Below, in pieces: positions 42,949 through 51,403 of a stretch of DNA of 64,000 bases. Made by a program: the position numbers and the translations under genes. How positions within the stretch are numbered: position 1 is the stretch's first letter; every line of letters starts with the position of its first letter. Below the pieces are notes generated by a model. The model had not been told where the DNA came from. It searched no databases and saw only the letters and a program-made list of their open reading frames with translations. The stretch spans positions 1 to 64,000 of the forward strand of contig CAZKWE010000009.1 in the NCBI GenBank assembly GCA_964556545.1, in the 5' to 3' direction. Source of the stretch: JALSKU01 sp964556545 (GTDB lineage Bacteria > Campylobacterota > Campylobacteria > Campylobacterales > JALSKU01).

Positions 42949-45051
42949 ATGCTTGCAGAAGTTTTAAAAAGAGACGGTACTACACAAGAATTTCAGTCAT
43001 ATAAAATAGAAGATGCAATTAAAAAAGCTTTCAAAAGTGAAAATACCACATATGACAGGCAAGTATTTTTAAATGTTTTAGATAAGATAAAGCACAAAAG
43101 AGTAGCTGCAGTCGAAGATATACAAGATTTAATCGAGCATGAACTATACAAAGCAAGATACTTTGAAGTAATGAAATCCTTTATGCAGTACAGACTTATC
43201 CATAAGATGCAAAGAGAACATGTATTGGGTTTAAATGAAGATACCACTTATATAAACTGTACCCAAACTATTGAAGAGTATATAGATAAACTTGACTGGA
43301 GAATCAATGCAAACTCCAACACAGGATACTCAAATGCCGGCTTGGTAAATAATTCAGCAGGCAAAATTATAGCAAATTACTGGCTTGATAAGATTTATTC
43401 AAGAGAAGAGGGATATGCTCACAGAAATGGAGATTATCACATACATGATCTTGACTGCCTTACCGGATATTGTGCCGGATGGAGTTTAAGGGTACTTTTA
43501 GATGAAGGCTTTAACGGAGTCAGAGGCAGAGTTGAAAGTAAAGCTCCAAGCCATTTTAGAGAAGCTTTGGGACAAATGGCAAACTTTTTAGGAATTTTAC
43601 AGAGCGAGTGGGCCGGAGCACAGGCATTTAGTAGTTTTGATACATATCTTGCACCATATGTTTTTAAAGACAAACTCTCTTTTAAAGAGGTAAAAAAAGC
43701 TGTAAGAAGTTTTATATACAATTTAAATGTTCCTGCCCGATGGGGACAGAGTCCATTTACGAACATTACCATTGATTGGACAGTTCCGAATGATTTAAAA
43801 GATCAAATACCTACCAAAAACCAATATCATCTTTTAAAAAATATAAATGACAGGGAACTTTTAAATGAAGCAAAAAAAAGAGGCGTTAAAAATTTAACCG
43901 ATTTGACATATAAATATTTTCAAAAAGAGATGAATCTTATAAACAGAGCCTACTATGAAGTAATGACTGAGGGAGATAAAACAGGTCAACCTTTTACTTT
44001 TCCCATTCCTACTGTAAATATCACGGAAGATTTTGACTGGTATGGAGAAAATACGGATCTTCTTTTTGAAAATACTGCAAAAATCGGCTCAAGCTACTTT
44101 CAAAATTTTATAGGAAGCCAGTATATAAGAGATGAAAATGGCAATTTGATTGAAAATCCTGAAGCTTACAAACCGGGTGCTGTTAGAAGTATGTGTTGTA
44201 GGCTTCAGTTGGATTTAAGAGAACTTTTAAAAAGAGGCGGCGGGCTTTTTGGCAGTGCGGAAATGACAGGAAGCATAGGGGTTGTTACCATAAATGCCAC
44301 AAGACTTGGATATCTTTATAAAAATAACAAAGAAGCATTATATAAAGAACTTGAAAGATTGATGGATTTGGCAAAATCAACTCTTGAAAAAAAAAGAGTC
44401 TTTATACAGGAAATGTATGACAGGGGCTTATACCCTTATACGAAAAGATATCTTCCCGGATTCAACAATCACTTTTCAACCATAGGGATTAACGGTATCA
44501 ATGAAATGATACGAAATTTTAGTGAAGATAAAGATGATATTACAACAGAATTTGGAATGAAATTTGCTATTGAATTGTTAGAATATATGAGAGAAAAATT
44601 AAAATCATATCAAGAGGAAACAGGCAATTTGTATAATTTGGAAGCTACTCCGGCAGAAGGAACTACTTATAGATTTGCAAAAGAGGATAAAAAAAGATAT
44701 CCTGATATACTGCAAGCAGGTTTCGGTAAAAATATATACTATACAAATTCTTCTCAGCTTCCGGTAAATTATACTGATGATCCTTTTGAAGCACTTGATA
44801 TGCAAGATGAACTTCAGTGTAAATATACGGGAGGAACGGTTTTACACCTGTATATGAGTGAAAAGATAAGTTCGCCCGAGGCTTGCAGAAAGCTTGTAAA
44901 AAATGTTATTGGCAATTACAGACTTCCATATATCACTATAACACCTGTTTTTTCCGTATGTGAAAAACACGGATACATAAACGGAGAACATGAATACTGT
45001 CCGTATTGTGATGAAGAGTTGATAAATGAATATGAAAAGGAGATATTATGA
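42949..45051 (+). CDS. nrdD: Class III (anaerobic) ribonucleoside-triphosphate reductase, large chain without glycyl-radical domain
   Basis: A 700-residue catalytic chain. Residues 1-90 are an ATP-cone (VLKRDGTTQEFQSYKIEDAIKKAF), then the NrdD barrel (NGDYHIHDLDCLTGYCAGW, PARWGQSPFTNITIDW, TGQPFTFPIPTVNIT, AVRSMCCRLQLDL). The C-terminus has the zinc-site cysteines (CEKHG, then CPYCDEEL) but stops there: the RVxGY glycyl-radical segment that normally follows is missing from this chain and is encoded by the next gene, whose ATG overlaps this stop (ATGA). I take the ATG at 42949 behind AAAAGG; 25 upstream in-frame codons are not family-like. Confidence 0.92.
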   Translation: MLAEVLKRDGTTQEFQSYKIEDAIKKAFKSENTTYDRQVFLNVLDKIKHKRVAAVEDIQDLIEHELYKARYFEVMKSFMQYRLIHKMQREHVLGLNEDTTYINCTQTIEEYIDKLDWRINANSNTGYSNAGLVNNSAGKIIANYWLDKIYSREEGYAHRNGDYHIHDLDCLTGYCAGWSLRVLLDEGFNGVRGRVESKAPSHFREALGQMANFLGILQSEWAGAQAFSSFDTYLAPYVFKDKLSFKEVKKAVRSFIYNLNVPARWGQSPFTNITIDWTVPNDLKDQIPTKNQYHLLKNINDRELLNEAKKRGVKNLTDLTYKYFQKEMNLINRAYYEVMTEGDKTGQPFTFPIPTVNITEDFDWYGENTDLLFENTAKIGSSYFQNFIGSQYIRDENGNLIENPEAYKPGAVRSMCCRLQLDLRELLKRGGGLFGSAEMTGSIGVVTINATRLGYLYKNNKEALYKELERLMDLAKSTLEKKRVFIQEMYDRGLYPYTKRYLPGFNNHFSTIGINGINEMIRNFSEDKDDITTEFGMKFAIELLEYMREKLKSYQEETGNLYNLEATPAEGTTYRFAKEDKKRYPDILQAGFGKNIYYTNSSQLPVNYTDDPFEALDMQDELQCKYTGGTVLHLYMSEKISSPEACRKLVKNVIGNYRLPYITITPVFSVCEKHGYINGEHEYCPYCDEELINEYEKEIL

Positions 45052-45227
45052 CAAAAGAGGAAATTTTAAAAAAATTAGAAAGTAAAAGAACAAAGTGTAC
45101 TGTCTATACAAGAGTAATGGGATATCACAGACCCGTTGAAAGCTTTAATATAGGAAAAAAAGGAGAACACAAGCAAAGAAAACATTTTAAGGAAAATCCC
45201 TCTGTAAAACTTCAAAACTGTGCATAA
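45048..45227 (+). CDS. Stand-alone glycyl-radical domain of NrdD (59 residues)
   Basis: This short gene encodes MTKEEILKKLESKRTKC followed by VYTRVMGYHRPVESFNIGKK and GEHKQRKHF. RVMGYHRPV-x-x-(F/W)-N-x-GK is the C-terminal glycyl-radical motif of class III ribonucleotide reductases; Gly25 would carry the radical made by NrdG. It overlaps nrdD by four bases and the nrdG start by eight, so all three are translated as one coupled unit. It has its own N-terminal helix and start codon, which argues against a simple frameshift. I infer that it docks into the NrdD barrel as a second subunit. Confidence 0.85.
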   Translation: MTKEEILKKLESKRTKCTVYTRVMGYHRPVESFNIGKKGEHKQRKHFKENPSVKLQNCA

Positions 45228-45900
45228 AATACTCTATGATATAACAAAATTTACTGCACTTGATTATGAAGATCATTTAAGTGCCGTATTGTGGTTTGGG
45301 GGATGCAATATGAGATGTCCCTACTGCCATAACTCCGATATTGTATTTGGCAAAAACAATATAACAAAAGATGAACTTTTTACTTTTTTAAAAAGCAGAA
45401 TCGGAAGACTTGAAGCCGTAGTTTTAAGTGGTGGAGAGTGTACTTTGTATAAAGATTTACCAAATTTGGCAAAAGAGATAAAAAAACTTGGTTTTAAAAT
45501 AAAAATAGATACCAACGGAACTAAACCTGATATTATAAAGGAGATGATAGAAAAAAAGTTTATTGATTTTATTTCGCTTGATTATAAAGCACCAAAAAAA
45601 CATTATCACAAAGTTACACAAAACAGTGACTTTGACAAATTTTATGAAACTCTGACTTACCTTATAAAAAAAGATCAGAATTTTGAAGTAAGAACAACTG
45701 TTCATACTGATTTATTGGGGGTTTATGACATAAATCTTATCATAAAAGAATTGCATTTACTCGGATATAAAGGTAATTATTACATACAAAACTATATGCA
45801 TCAAGATAAAATCTTAGGTGATTTAAAAGAACAGAAAAAAATAATTGACAAAGATAAAATTATAAAAGATTTAATATCTGTTAAATTTAGAAATTTTTAA
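45220..45900 (+). CDS. nrdG: Anaerobic ribonucleotide reductase activating enzyme (radical SAM)
   Basis: A 226-residue radical SAM protein with C-x3-C-x2-C in CNMRCPYCHNSD (about residues 29-40), the glycine-rich LSGGECTLYKDLP (GGE motif) and IDTNGTKPD. It resembles the class of NrdG/PflA-type activases annotated as anaerobic ribonucleoside-triphosphate reductase activating proteins. Its task would be to generate the glycyl radical on the small protein encoded just upstream. The start is GTG overlapping the preceding gene, without a clear RBS, so translation is probably coupled. Convergent with ruvC (four-base overlap). Confidence 0.92.
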   Translation: MHKILYDITKFTALDYEDHLSAVLWFGGCNMRCPYCHNSDIVFGKNNITKDELFTFLKSRIGRLEAVVLSGGECTLYKDLPNLAKEIKKLGFKIKIDTNGTKPDIIKEMIEKKFIDFISLDYKAPKKHYHKVTQNSDFDKFYETLTYLIKKDQNFEVRTTVHTDLLGVYDINLIIKELHLLGYKGNYYIQNYMHQDKILGDLKEQKKIIDKDKIIKDLISVKFRNF

Positions 45901-46367
45901 ACCTTTACTCTTTGAGCATGAGTTAGAGCTATAGCTATAGCATCAGTTATATCAAGAGGTTTTATCTCTTTTCTTATTCCAAGAATTCTTTTTACCATAA
46001 ATGCCACTTGTTCTTTTGTTGCTTTTGCTTTTGAGGTTACTGCTTTTTTTACCTGAAGCGGAGTATATTCGTAAAAATTACCAAGTTCCAAAAGAATTTT
46101 AAGAGAAAGAGCTCCTCTAAATTGTGCCAGTTTTAAAACTGTTTTTGGATTGTGTGCATAAAATATATCTTCAATTGCAACTTCATCTATAATATGATTT
46201 TTTATAATCATATCTAAACCCTCGACAAGTTCTACAATTTGATTTTGGAGTTGTGTTTCTTTAATTTTTATAAGTCCGGCTTCTATAAGCGAAACTTTAT
46301 TTTTTTCTTTTTTGATGATGGCATAACCACAATTTCTACTGCCCGGGTCTATTCCTAAAATATTCAT
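45897..46367 (-). CDS. ruvC: Holliday-junction resolvase RuvC
   Basis: A 156-residue endonuclease that cuts Holliday junctions made during recombination. The acidic catalytic residues are present: Asp in LGIDPGSRNCGYAI, Glu in VAIEDIFYAHNPKTVLKLAQFRGA, and the C-terminal Asp pair in KPLDITDAIAIALTH. It lies upstream of dnaA in the opposite direction, as in several Campylobacterota whose origin lies in the ruvC-dnaA gap. Confidence 0.96.
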   Translation of the reverse strand: MNILGIDPGSRNCGYAIIKKEKNKVSLIEAGLIKIKETQLQNQIVELVEGLDMIIKNHIIDEVAIEDIFYAHNPKTVLKLAQFRGALSLKILLELGNFYEYTPLQVKKAVTSKAKATKEQVAFMVKRILGIRKEIKPLDITDAIAIALTHAQRVKV

Positions 46368-46533
46368 TAATTTTACCTTATTAATTACTTATTCACACTA
46401 TTTTCACTATGTGAATATATGTTAATCATATATCAAAAACTATTTTAACTAATTATTTAAGGTATTTTAGCTAAAATAATATATATTTTCACATATTTTT
46501 CAATATGTGAAAAGTTTCAATCAAGGGAAAATT
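46368..46533 (+). other. Origin region oriC1 (ruvC-dnaA gap)
   Basis: AT-rich gap with DnaA-box-like sites: TTATTCACA (46389-46397), a head-to-head pair around TTTTCAC-TA-TGTGAATAT (46401-46418), and a perfect inverted repeat TTTTCACATAT (46486-46496) / ATATGTGAAAA (46503-46513) with a 6-base spacer. It also contains the dnaA promoter and start region, so DnaA autoregulation is likely. A bipartite origin flanking dnaA is known in Helicobacter and some other Campylobacterota. Confidence 0.7.
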
Positions 46534-47850
46534 TTGCTGATAGATGATATTTTGGAACTTTTAAAAAAAGAGATAACACTTCAAGAATACAACAGATATA
46601 TAAAACAACTCTCTTTTAATGAAAAAGAGTCAAAATCAAACCTTTTGGTTTTTGAAGTACCGAATATTTTGGTAGCCAACTGGATAAAAACGAAATACAG
46701 CAGTAAAATTTCTCATCTATATGAAGTAAAAACCGGTAAAAAATCTCAAATAATTATAAGAGTAAAAAACGGTAAAACCGGTAAAAACAGTATAAAAAAA
46801 GAGGTCTCAAAAGAGATTCAAAATTCTAAAAAAATAACTATACTAAATCCATCTTTTACATTTGGCAGTTTTGTTGTAGGAAGTTCAAACCAATTTGCTT
46901 TTACTGTTGCGAAATCAGTTGCCGAAAAACCTGGAATTGTTTATAATCCTGTTTTTATATACGGTCCGACAGGTCTTGGAAAAACTCATTTGATTCATGC
47001 CATAGGAAATTATGCATCTCAAAAAGGCAAAATTATAATTTATGCCACTATAGAACAATTTATGAATGATTTTACCTACAATCTAAGACAGCAAACAATG
47101 GATAGATTTAGAGAAAAATATAGAAATTGTGATATTCTTCTTATAGATGATATTCAGTTTTTAAGCAATAAAATTCAAACGCAAGAAGAATTTTTTCATA
47201 CTTTTAACGAACTTCACAATAATGGAAAACAGATAGTTTTAACTTCGGATAAACCTCCAAAGATGATTGCAGGTCTTGAAGAGAGACTAAAAAGCAGATT
47301 TGAATGGGGTATTAAAGCTGATATAACTTTACCTGAATTAGAAACTAAAATTGCCATAATAAAAAAGAAGTGTGAAATTGACGGAATTAAACTAAATGAT
47401 GAAATTATAAATTATATAGCAACAAATATGGGCGATAATATAAGAGAAATAGAAAGTGCAATAATAAATCTAAATGCCTATGCATCTTTAATGGGACAAA
47501 AAATAACTTTTGAATTTGCAAAAAATGTTATGAAAGAACAGATAAAAGAAAGAAATAACAGTATATCATTGGAAGACATCATAAATGTAATTTCAAAAGA
47601 ATTAAATATAAAACCAAGTGAAATAAAATCTAAAAGAAGAAATAAAAATATAGTTGAAGCCAGACGAATCGGTATCTATCTGGCTAGAACTCTAACACCA
47701 AATTCTATGCCTTCTTTGGCAAATTTTTTTGGCATGAAAGATCATACTGCAGTATCACATAATATGAAAAAAATAAATGAAATTATTCAAAATGATGAAA
47801 ACTTTAAAGTTAGAGTTGATGAACTGAAAAATATGATCTTAACGAAATAA
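46534..47850 (+). CDS. dnaA: Chromosomal replication initiator DnaA
   Basis: A 438-residue AAA+ initiator. Domain I about 1-75 (LIDDILELLKKEITLQEYNRYIKQL), short linker, domain III with Walker A GPTGLGKTH (about 144-152) and Walker B LLIDDIQFL, and the DNA-binding domain IV with ARRIGIYLARTLTPNSMPSLANFFGMKDHTAVSHNMKKI, the DnaA signature. The start is taken at TTG 46534, five bases after AAGGGA, giving MLIDDILE, which lines up with other epsilonproteobacterial DnaA; the in-frame GTG at 46507 lies inside the inverted repeat of oriC1. Confidence 0.97.
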   Translation: MLIDDILELLKKEITLQEYNRYIKQLSFNEKESKSNLLVFEVPNILVANWIKTKYSSKISHLYEVKTGKKSQIIIRVKNGKTGKNSIKKEVSKEIQNSKKITILNPSFTFGSFVVGSSNQFAFTVAKSVAEKPGIVYNPVFIYGPTGLGKTHLIHAIGNYASQKGKIIIYATIEQFMNDFTYNLRQQTMDRFREKYRNCDILLIDDIQFLSNKIQTQEEFFHTFNELHNNGKQIVLTSDKPPKMIAGLEERLKSRFEWGIKADITLPELETKIAIIKKKCEIDGIKLNDEIINYIATNMGDNIREIESAIINLNAYASLMGQKITFEFAKNVMKEQIKERNNSISLEDIINVISKELNIKPSEIKSKRRNKNIVEARRIGIYLARTLTPNSMPSLANFFGMKDHTAVSHNMKKINEIIQNDENFKVRVDELKNMILTK

Positions 47851-47998
47851 ATGTGAACAAATGTGAAAATAAAGTCAAACATTTAAATCTTGCAAATATA
47901 AAAATTTAAGAGGTTTAAACTACTTTTTCACATTTTCAAGGTAATATACTACTATTACTATTTTATTTTATAATATAAAAGGAAACAAAGGAGTAAAG
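47851..47998 (+). other. Origin region oriC2 with DnaA-trio element (dnaA-dnaN gap)
   Basis: DnaA-box-like sites: TGTGAACAA (47852-47860), TGTGAAAAT (47862-47870) and, in the other orientation, TTTTTCACA (47924-47932). Sixteen bases after the last box comes CTACTATTACTA (47949-47960), four consecutive trinucleotides whose opposite strand reads 3'-GAT-GAT-AAT-GAT, the DnaA-trio pattern, followed by an AT-only stretch TTTTATTTTATAATATAAAA. Box, spacer, trios and AT tract in this order form the basal unwinding layout described in Bacillus subtilis, so this gap probably holds the DNA-unwinding site. Confidence 0.7.
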
Positions 47999-49066
47999 AT
48001 GAAAATTTCTATCAACAAAAGTGTTTTAGAAAATATGCTTATAAATACACTTCCGTATTTGGAAAAAAAAGATTTAAGCCAAATAACTTCACATATTCTT
48101 ATAAATGCTTATGAAGATACTTTAGATATTAAAAGTACCGATTTTGAAATAGGTATAGAAATTTTTAGTAAAAATGTTCATATCAATGAACCGGGTACTG
48201 CAACAGCAAACGGTAAAAAACTGTTTGATATAATAAAAATACTAAAAGACAGTGATGTAACACTTGAAACAATAAATGATTATCTTTATATAAAACAGAA
48301 ACACTCAAAATTCAAACTTCCTATGTTTAATCCTTCCGAATTTCCTGAGTTTCCAAAAATTGATAATAAACCAAAATTTGAAATTAATTCTTCAGCATTG
48401 GTAAGATCTATTAAAAAAATAGCACCGGCAATTGATACAAACAATCCGAAGTTTGAATTAAACGGGGCACTGATAGATATAAAAAAAGATCATATCAATA
48501 TAGTGGCAACCGATACAAAAAGACTTGCTTTGGTTAAGATAGATAATAGCAGTGAAAAAGATATATCTCTTATCATTCCGAAAAAAGCCATAAGTGAAAT
48601 TCAAAAGATATTTTTTGATGAAATTGAAATTTACTATGATGAAAACAGTTTCATAGCAATTTCACCGAATTTTAAATTTTTTACAAAACTTATAAATGGA
48701 AAATATCCTGATTATGAAAGAATAATACCAAAAGAGATGGATAAAAGACTTCTTTTAAACAGAGATAAAATTATTGATGCTATCAAACAAATATGGGTAG
48801 TATCTCAAGAGATAAAAGTAACATTTAAACCTGATTTGATAGTTTTTGAAAGTTTAAATGATACCAATATAGAAGCTAAAACAGAGATAGAGTTCGATAC
48901 AGGATTGAATGAAGAAATATTTCTTGCAATCAATTCAAAACATGTAATAGATTTTTTAACAAATATTGAAAAAAACAGCTTTACTCTTGGATATAATGAT
49001 TCAAGTATGCCTTTTACCTTGGAAAGTGATAACTTTTTAACTATAATTATGCCTATAATGATATAA
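47999..49066 (+). CDS. dnaN: DNA polymerase III beta sliding clamp
   Basis: A 355-residue processivity clamp built of three similar domains. Seen: INKSVLENMLINTLPYLEKKD at the N-terminus, LPMFNPSEFPEFP, VATDTKRLALVKI (a hallmark of DnaN) and FFTKLINGKYPDYERIIPK, with the C-terminal LTIIMPIMI matching the usual VMPMRL end. RBS AAGGAG directly upstream. First gene after oriC2. Confidence 0.97.
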   Translation: MKISINKSVLENMLINTLPYLEKKDLSQITSHILINAYEDTLDIKSTDFEIGIEIFSKNVHINEPGTATANGKKLFDIIKILKDSDVTLETINDYLYIKQKHSKFKLPMFNPSEFPEFPKIDNKPKFEINSSALVRSIKKIAPAIDTNNPKFELNGALIDIKKDHINIVATDTKRLALVKIDNSSEKDISLIIPKKAISEIQKIFFDEIEIYYDENSFIAISPNFKFFTKLINGKYPDYERIIPKEMDKRLLLNRDKIIDAIKQIWVVSQEIKVTFKPDLIVFESLNDTNIEAKTEIEFDTGLNEEIFLAINSKHVIDFLTNIEKNSFTLGYNDSSMPFTLESDNFLTIIMPIMI

Positions 49067-49087
49067 AAAAATGAGGAACAGTAAATA

Positions 49088-51403
49088 ATGGAAAAAAAAT
49101 ACAATGCATCAAATATAAAAGTTTTAAAAGGTCTTGAGGCGGTTAGAAAAAGACCCGGAATGTATATAGGTGATACCAATATAAACGGTCTTCATCATTT
49201 AGTTTATGAAGTAGTTGATAACTCAATTGATGAGGCAATGGCCGGATACTGTGATACTATAGAAGTAATACTGACTAAAGAAGGAAGTGTTAAGGTTACG
49301 GATAACGGAAGAGGTATTCCCGTTGATTTACACCCTACTGAAAAAATTCCTGCTGCAACTGTAGTTTTAACCGTATTGCATGCCGGAGGAAAATTTGATA
49401 AAGATACATATAAAGTAAGCGGCGGTCTTCATGGAGTCGGTGTATCAGTTGTAAATGCACTTTCGCAAAAGCTTAAAATGACAATATATAAAAATAAACA
49501 AATTTATACTCAAGAGTTTGAAAGAGGTATTCCTGTAAATGAACTTGAAATAGTAGGAAATACACGAAAACAAGGTACTACTATAGAATTTTGGCCGGAT
49601 TCTGATATTTTTGAGACAGTTGAATTTGATTTTCAAATTTTATCTAAAAGATTTAAAGAGTTAGCATATTTAAACCCAAGAATAACTATAACTTTATTTG
49701 ATGAAAGAGATGGTAAAAAGGATATTTATCATTTTGAAGGCGGAATAAGTCAATTTGTAAAAGATTTAAATAAAAAAGATGCTATTACAAAAGTAGTTCA
49801 TTTTGATAAAAAAGTTGATGACATAGAGATAGATATCGCACTTTTATATAATACAAGTTACAGCGAAACACTTTTTTCTTTTGTAAATAATATAAAAACA
49901 ATAGAGGGCGGAACTCATGAAAGCGGCTTTAGAGCAGGACTTACAAGAGTTATATCCAACTATAAAAATAATAATGCAAATCAAAGAGAAAAAGATATAA
50001 AAATTAGTGGAGATGATGTTAGAGAGGGACTTATAGCAATTGTCAGTGTAAAAGTTCCGGAACCTCAATTTGAAGGTCAGACAAAAGGAAAACTCGGAAG
50101 TTCTTATGTAAAACCACTTGTTCAAAAAACTACTTATGAAACTTTATCAAAATATTTTGAAGAAAATCCTATAGAAGCTAAAATTATAATGGATAAAGCT
50201 ATATCCGCCGCAAGAGGAAGAGAAGCGGCTAAAAAAGCCAGAGATTTAACAAGAAGAAAAGATGCTATGAGTATAGGTACACTTCCTGGCAAGCTTGCTG
50301 ATTGTCAAAGTAAAGATGCCAGTATATGTGAATTGTATCTTGTAGAGGGAGATAGTGCGGGTGGTAGTGCAAAACAAGGAAGAGATAGGGTTTTTCAAGC
50401 AATTTTACCATTAAAAGGTAAGATTTTAAATGTAGAAAAAAGCAGAATTGATAAAATCTTAAAATCTGATGAGATAAAAAATATGATAACTGCTCTTGGT
50501 TGCGGTATAGGGGAAGAATTTAATTCTGATAAACTAAGATATCACAAGATAATTATTATGACTGATGCTGATGTGGACGGAAGTCATATACAGACACTTC
50601 TTTTAACTTTTCTTTTTAGATATCTAAGACCTTTGGTAGAAGAAGGTTTTGTATATATAGCTCAACCCCCACTTTATAGATATAAAAAAGGCAAGAAAGA
50701 GATATATTTAAAAGATAATAAAGCAATGAGTGAATTTCTTATAGAGACAGGTATTCAAAATATGGAATTTGAAGGAATCGGTCTTAAAGATGCCATAGAA
50801 TTTTTTAAGATTGTTTCAGCTTATGATAATATATTAAAAGAGCTTGAAAAAAGATTTTCTATGATAGAAGTTATAAGATATATGATAGAAAATCCTGATA
50901 TTGTAAAAAACAGTAATCAACAACTTTATAAAATAATAGAAAAATTTGTAAATAATTTAGGCTACAATATCTTAAACAGTACTGTAAATGAACAGGAAAT
51001 ACATTTGTTTATTCAAACAAAAGACGGACTTGAAGAACTTGTTATAGATGATAATCTTTTTACAAATCCTTTATATGAAGAAGCACTTTATATTCATACC
51101 AAAATAAAAGAAAGAGATACGGGTATATTTGGTGATAAGGATTTGATTGAAATTTTAAAAGAGATAGAAAAAAATGCTAAAAAAGGTGCATATATACAAA
51201 GATATAAAGGTCTTGGAGAAATGAATCCCGAACAACTTTGGGAAACAACCATGAATCCTCAAAACAGAAGACTTTTAAAAGTAAATGTTGATAATTTTGA
51301 AGTTGCAAGCGAAACATTTTCTCTATTTATGGGAGATGAGGTAGAACCCAGAAGAAATTATATTCAAGAGCATGCCAAAGACGTTAAACATTTGGATGTA
51401 TAA
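49088..51403 (+). CDS. gyrB: DNA gyrase subunit B
   Basis: A 771-residue ATPase subunit of gyrase. GHKL ATPase motifs: EVVDNSIDEAMAGYCD, DNGRGIPVDLHPTEK, GGLHGVGVSVVNALS; transducer Lys in the QTKGKLGSSYVKP region; Toprim motifs EGDSAGGSAKQGRDR and MTDADVDGSHIQTLLLTF; C-terminal QRYKGLGEMNPEQLWETTMNPQNR. Normal length for the phylum. The stop and the next start overlap (TAATG). Confidence 0.98.
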   Translation: MEKKYNASNIKVLKGLEAVRKRPGMYIGDTNINGLHHLVYEVVDNSIDEAMAGYCDTIEVILTKEGSVKVTDNGRGIPVDLHPTEKIPAATVVLTVLHAGGKFDKDTYKVSGGLHGVGVSVVNALSQKLKMTIYKNKQIYTQEFERGIPVNELEIVGNTRKQGTTIEFWPDSDIFETVEFDFQILSKRFKELAYLNPRITITLFDERDGKKDIYHFEGGISQFVKDLNKKDAITKVVHFDKKVDDIEIDIALLYNTSYSETLFSFVNNIKTIEGGTHESGFRAGLTRVISNYKNNNANQREKDIKISGDDVREGLIAIVSVKVPEPQFEGQTKGKLGSSYVKPLVQKTTYETLSKYFEENPIEAKIIMDKAISAARGREAAKKARDLTRRKDAMSIGTLPGKLADCQSKDASICELYLVEGDSAGGSAKQGRDRVFQAILPLKGKILNVEKSRIDKILKSDEIKNMITALGCGIGEEFNSDKLRYHKIIIMTDADVDGSHIQTLLLTFLFRYLRPLVEEGFVYIAQPPLYRYKKGKKEIYLKDNKAMSEFLIETGIQNMEFEGIGLKDAIEFFKIVSAYDNILKELEKRFSMIEVIRYMIENPDIVKNSNQQLYKIIEKFVNNLGYNILNSTVNEQEIHLFIQTKDGLEELVIDDNLFTNPLYEEALYIHTKIKERDTGIFGDKDLIEILKEIEKNAKKGAYIQRYKGLGEMNPEQLWETTMNPQNRRLLKVNVDNFEVASETFSLFMGDEVEPRRNYIQEHAKDVKHLDV

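Noticed and set aside
45048..45227. The break between nrdD and its glycyl-radical motif as a frameshift or nonsense mutation
   Set aside because: The small gene has its own ATG, an ATGA overlap, an added N-terminal helix and overlaps nrdG in turn; this looks like an evolved split and not decay, though reads should confirm the stop.
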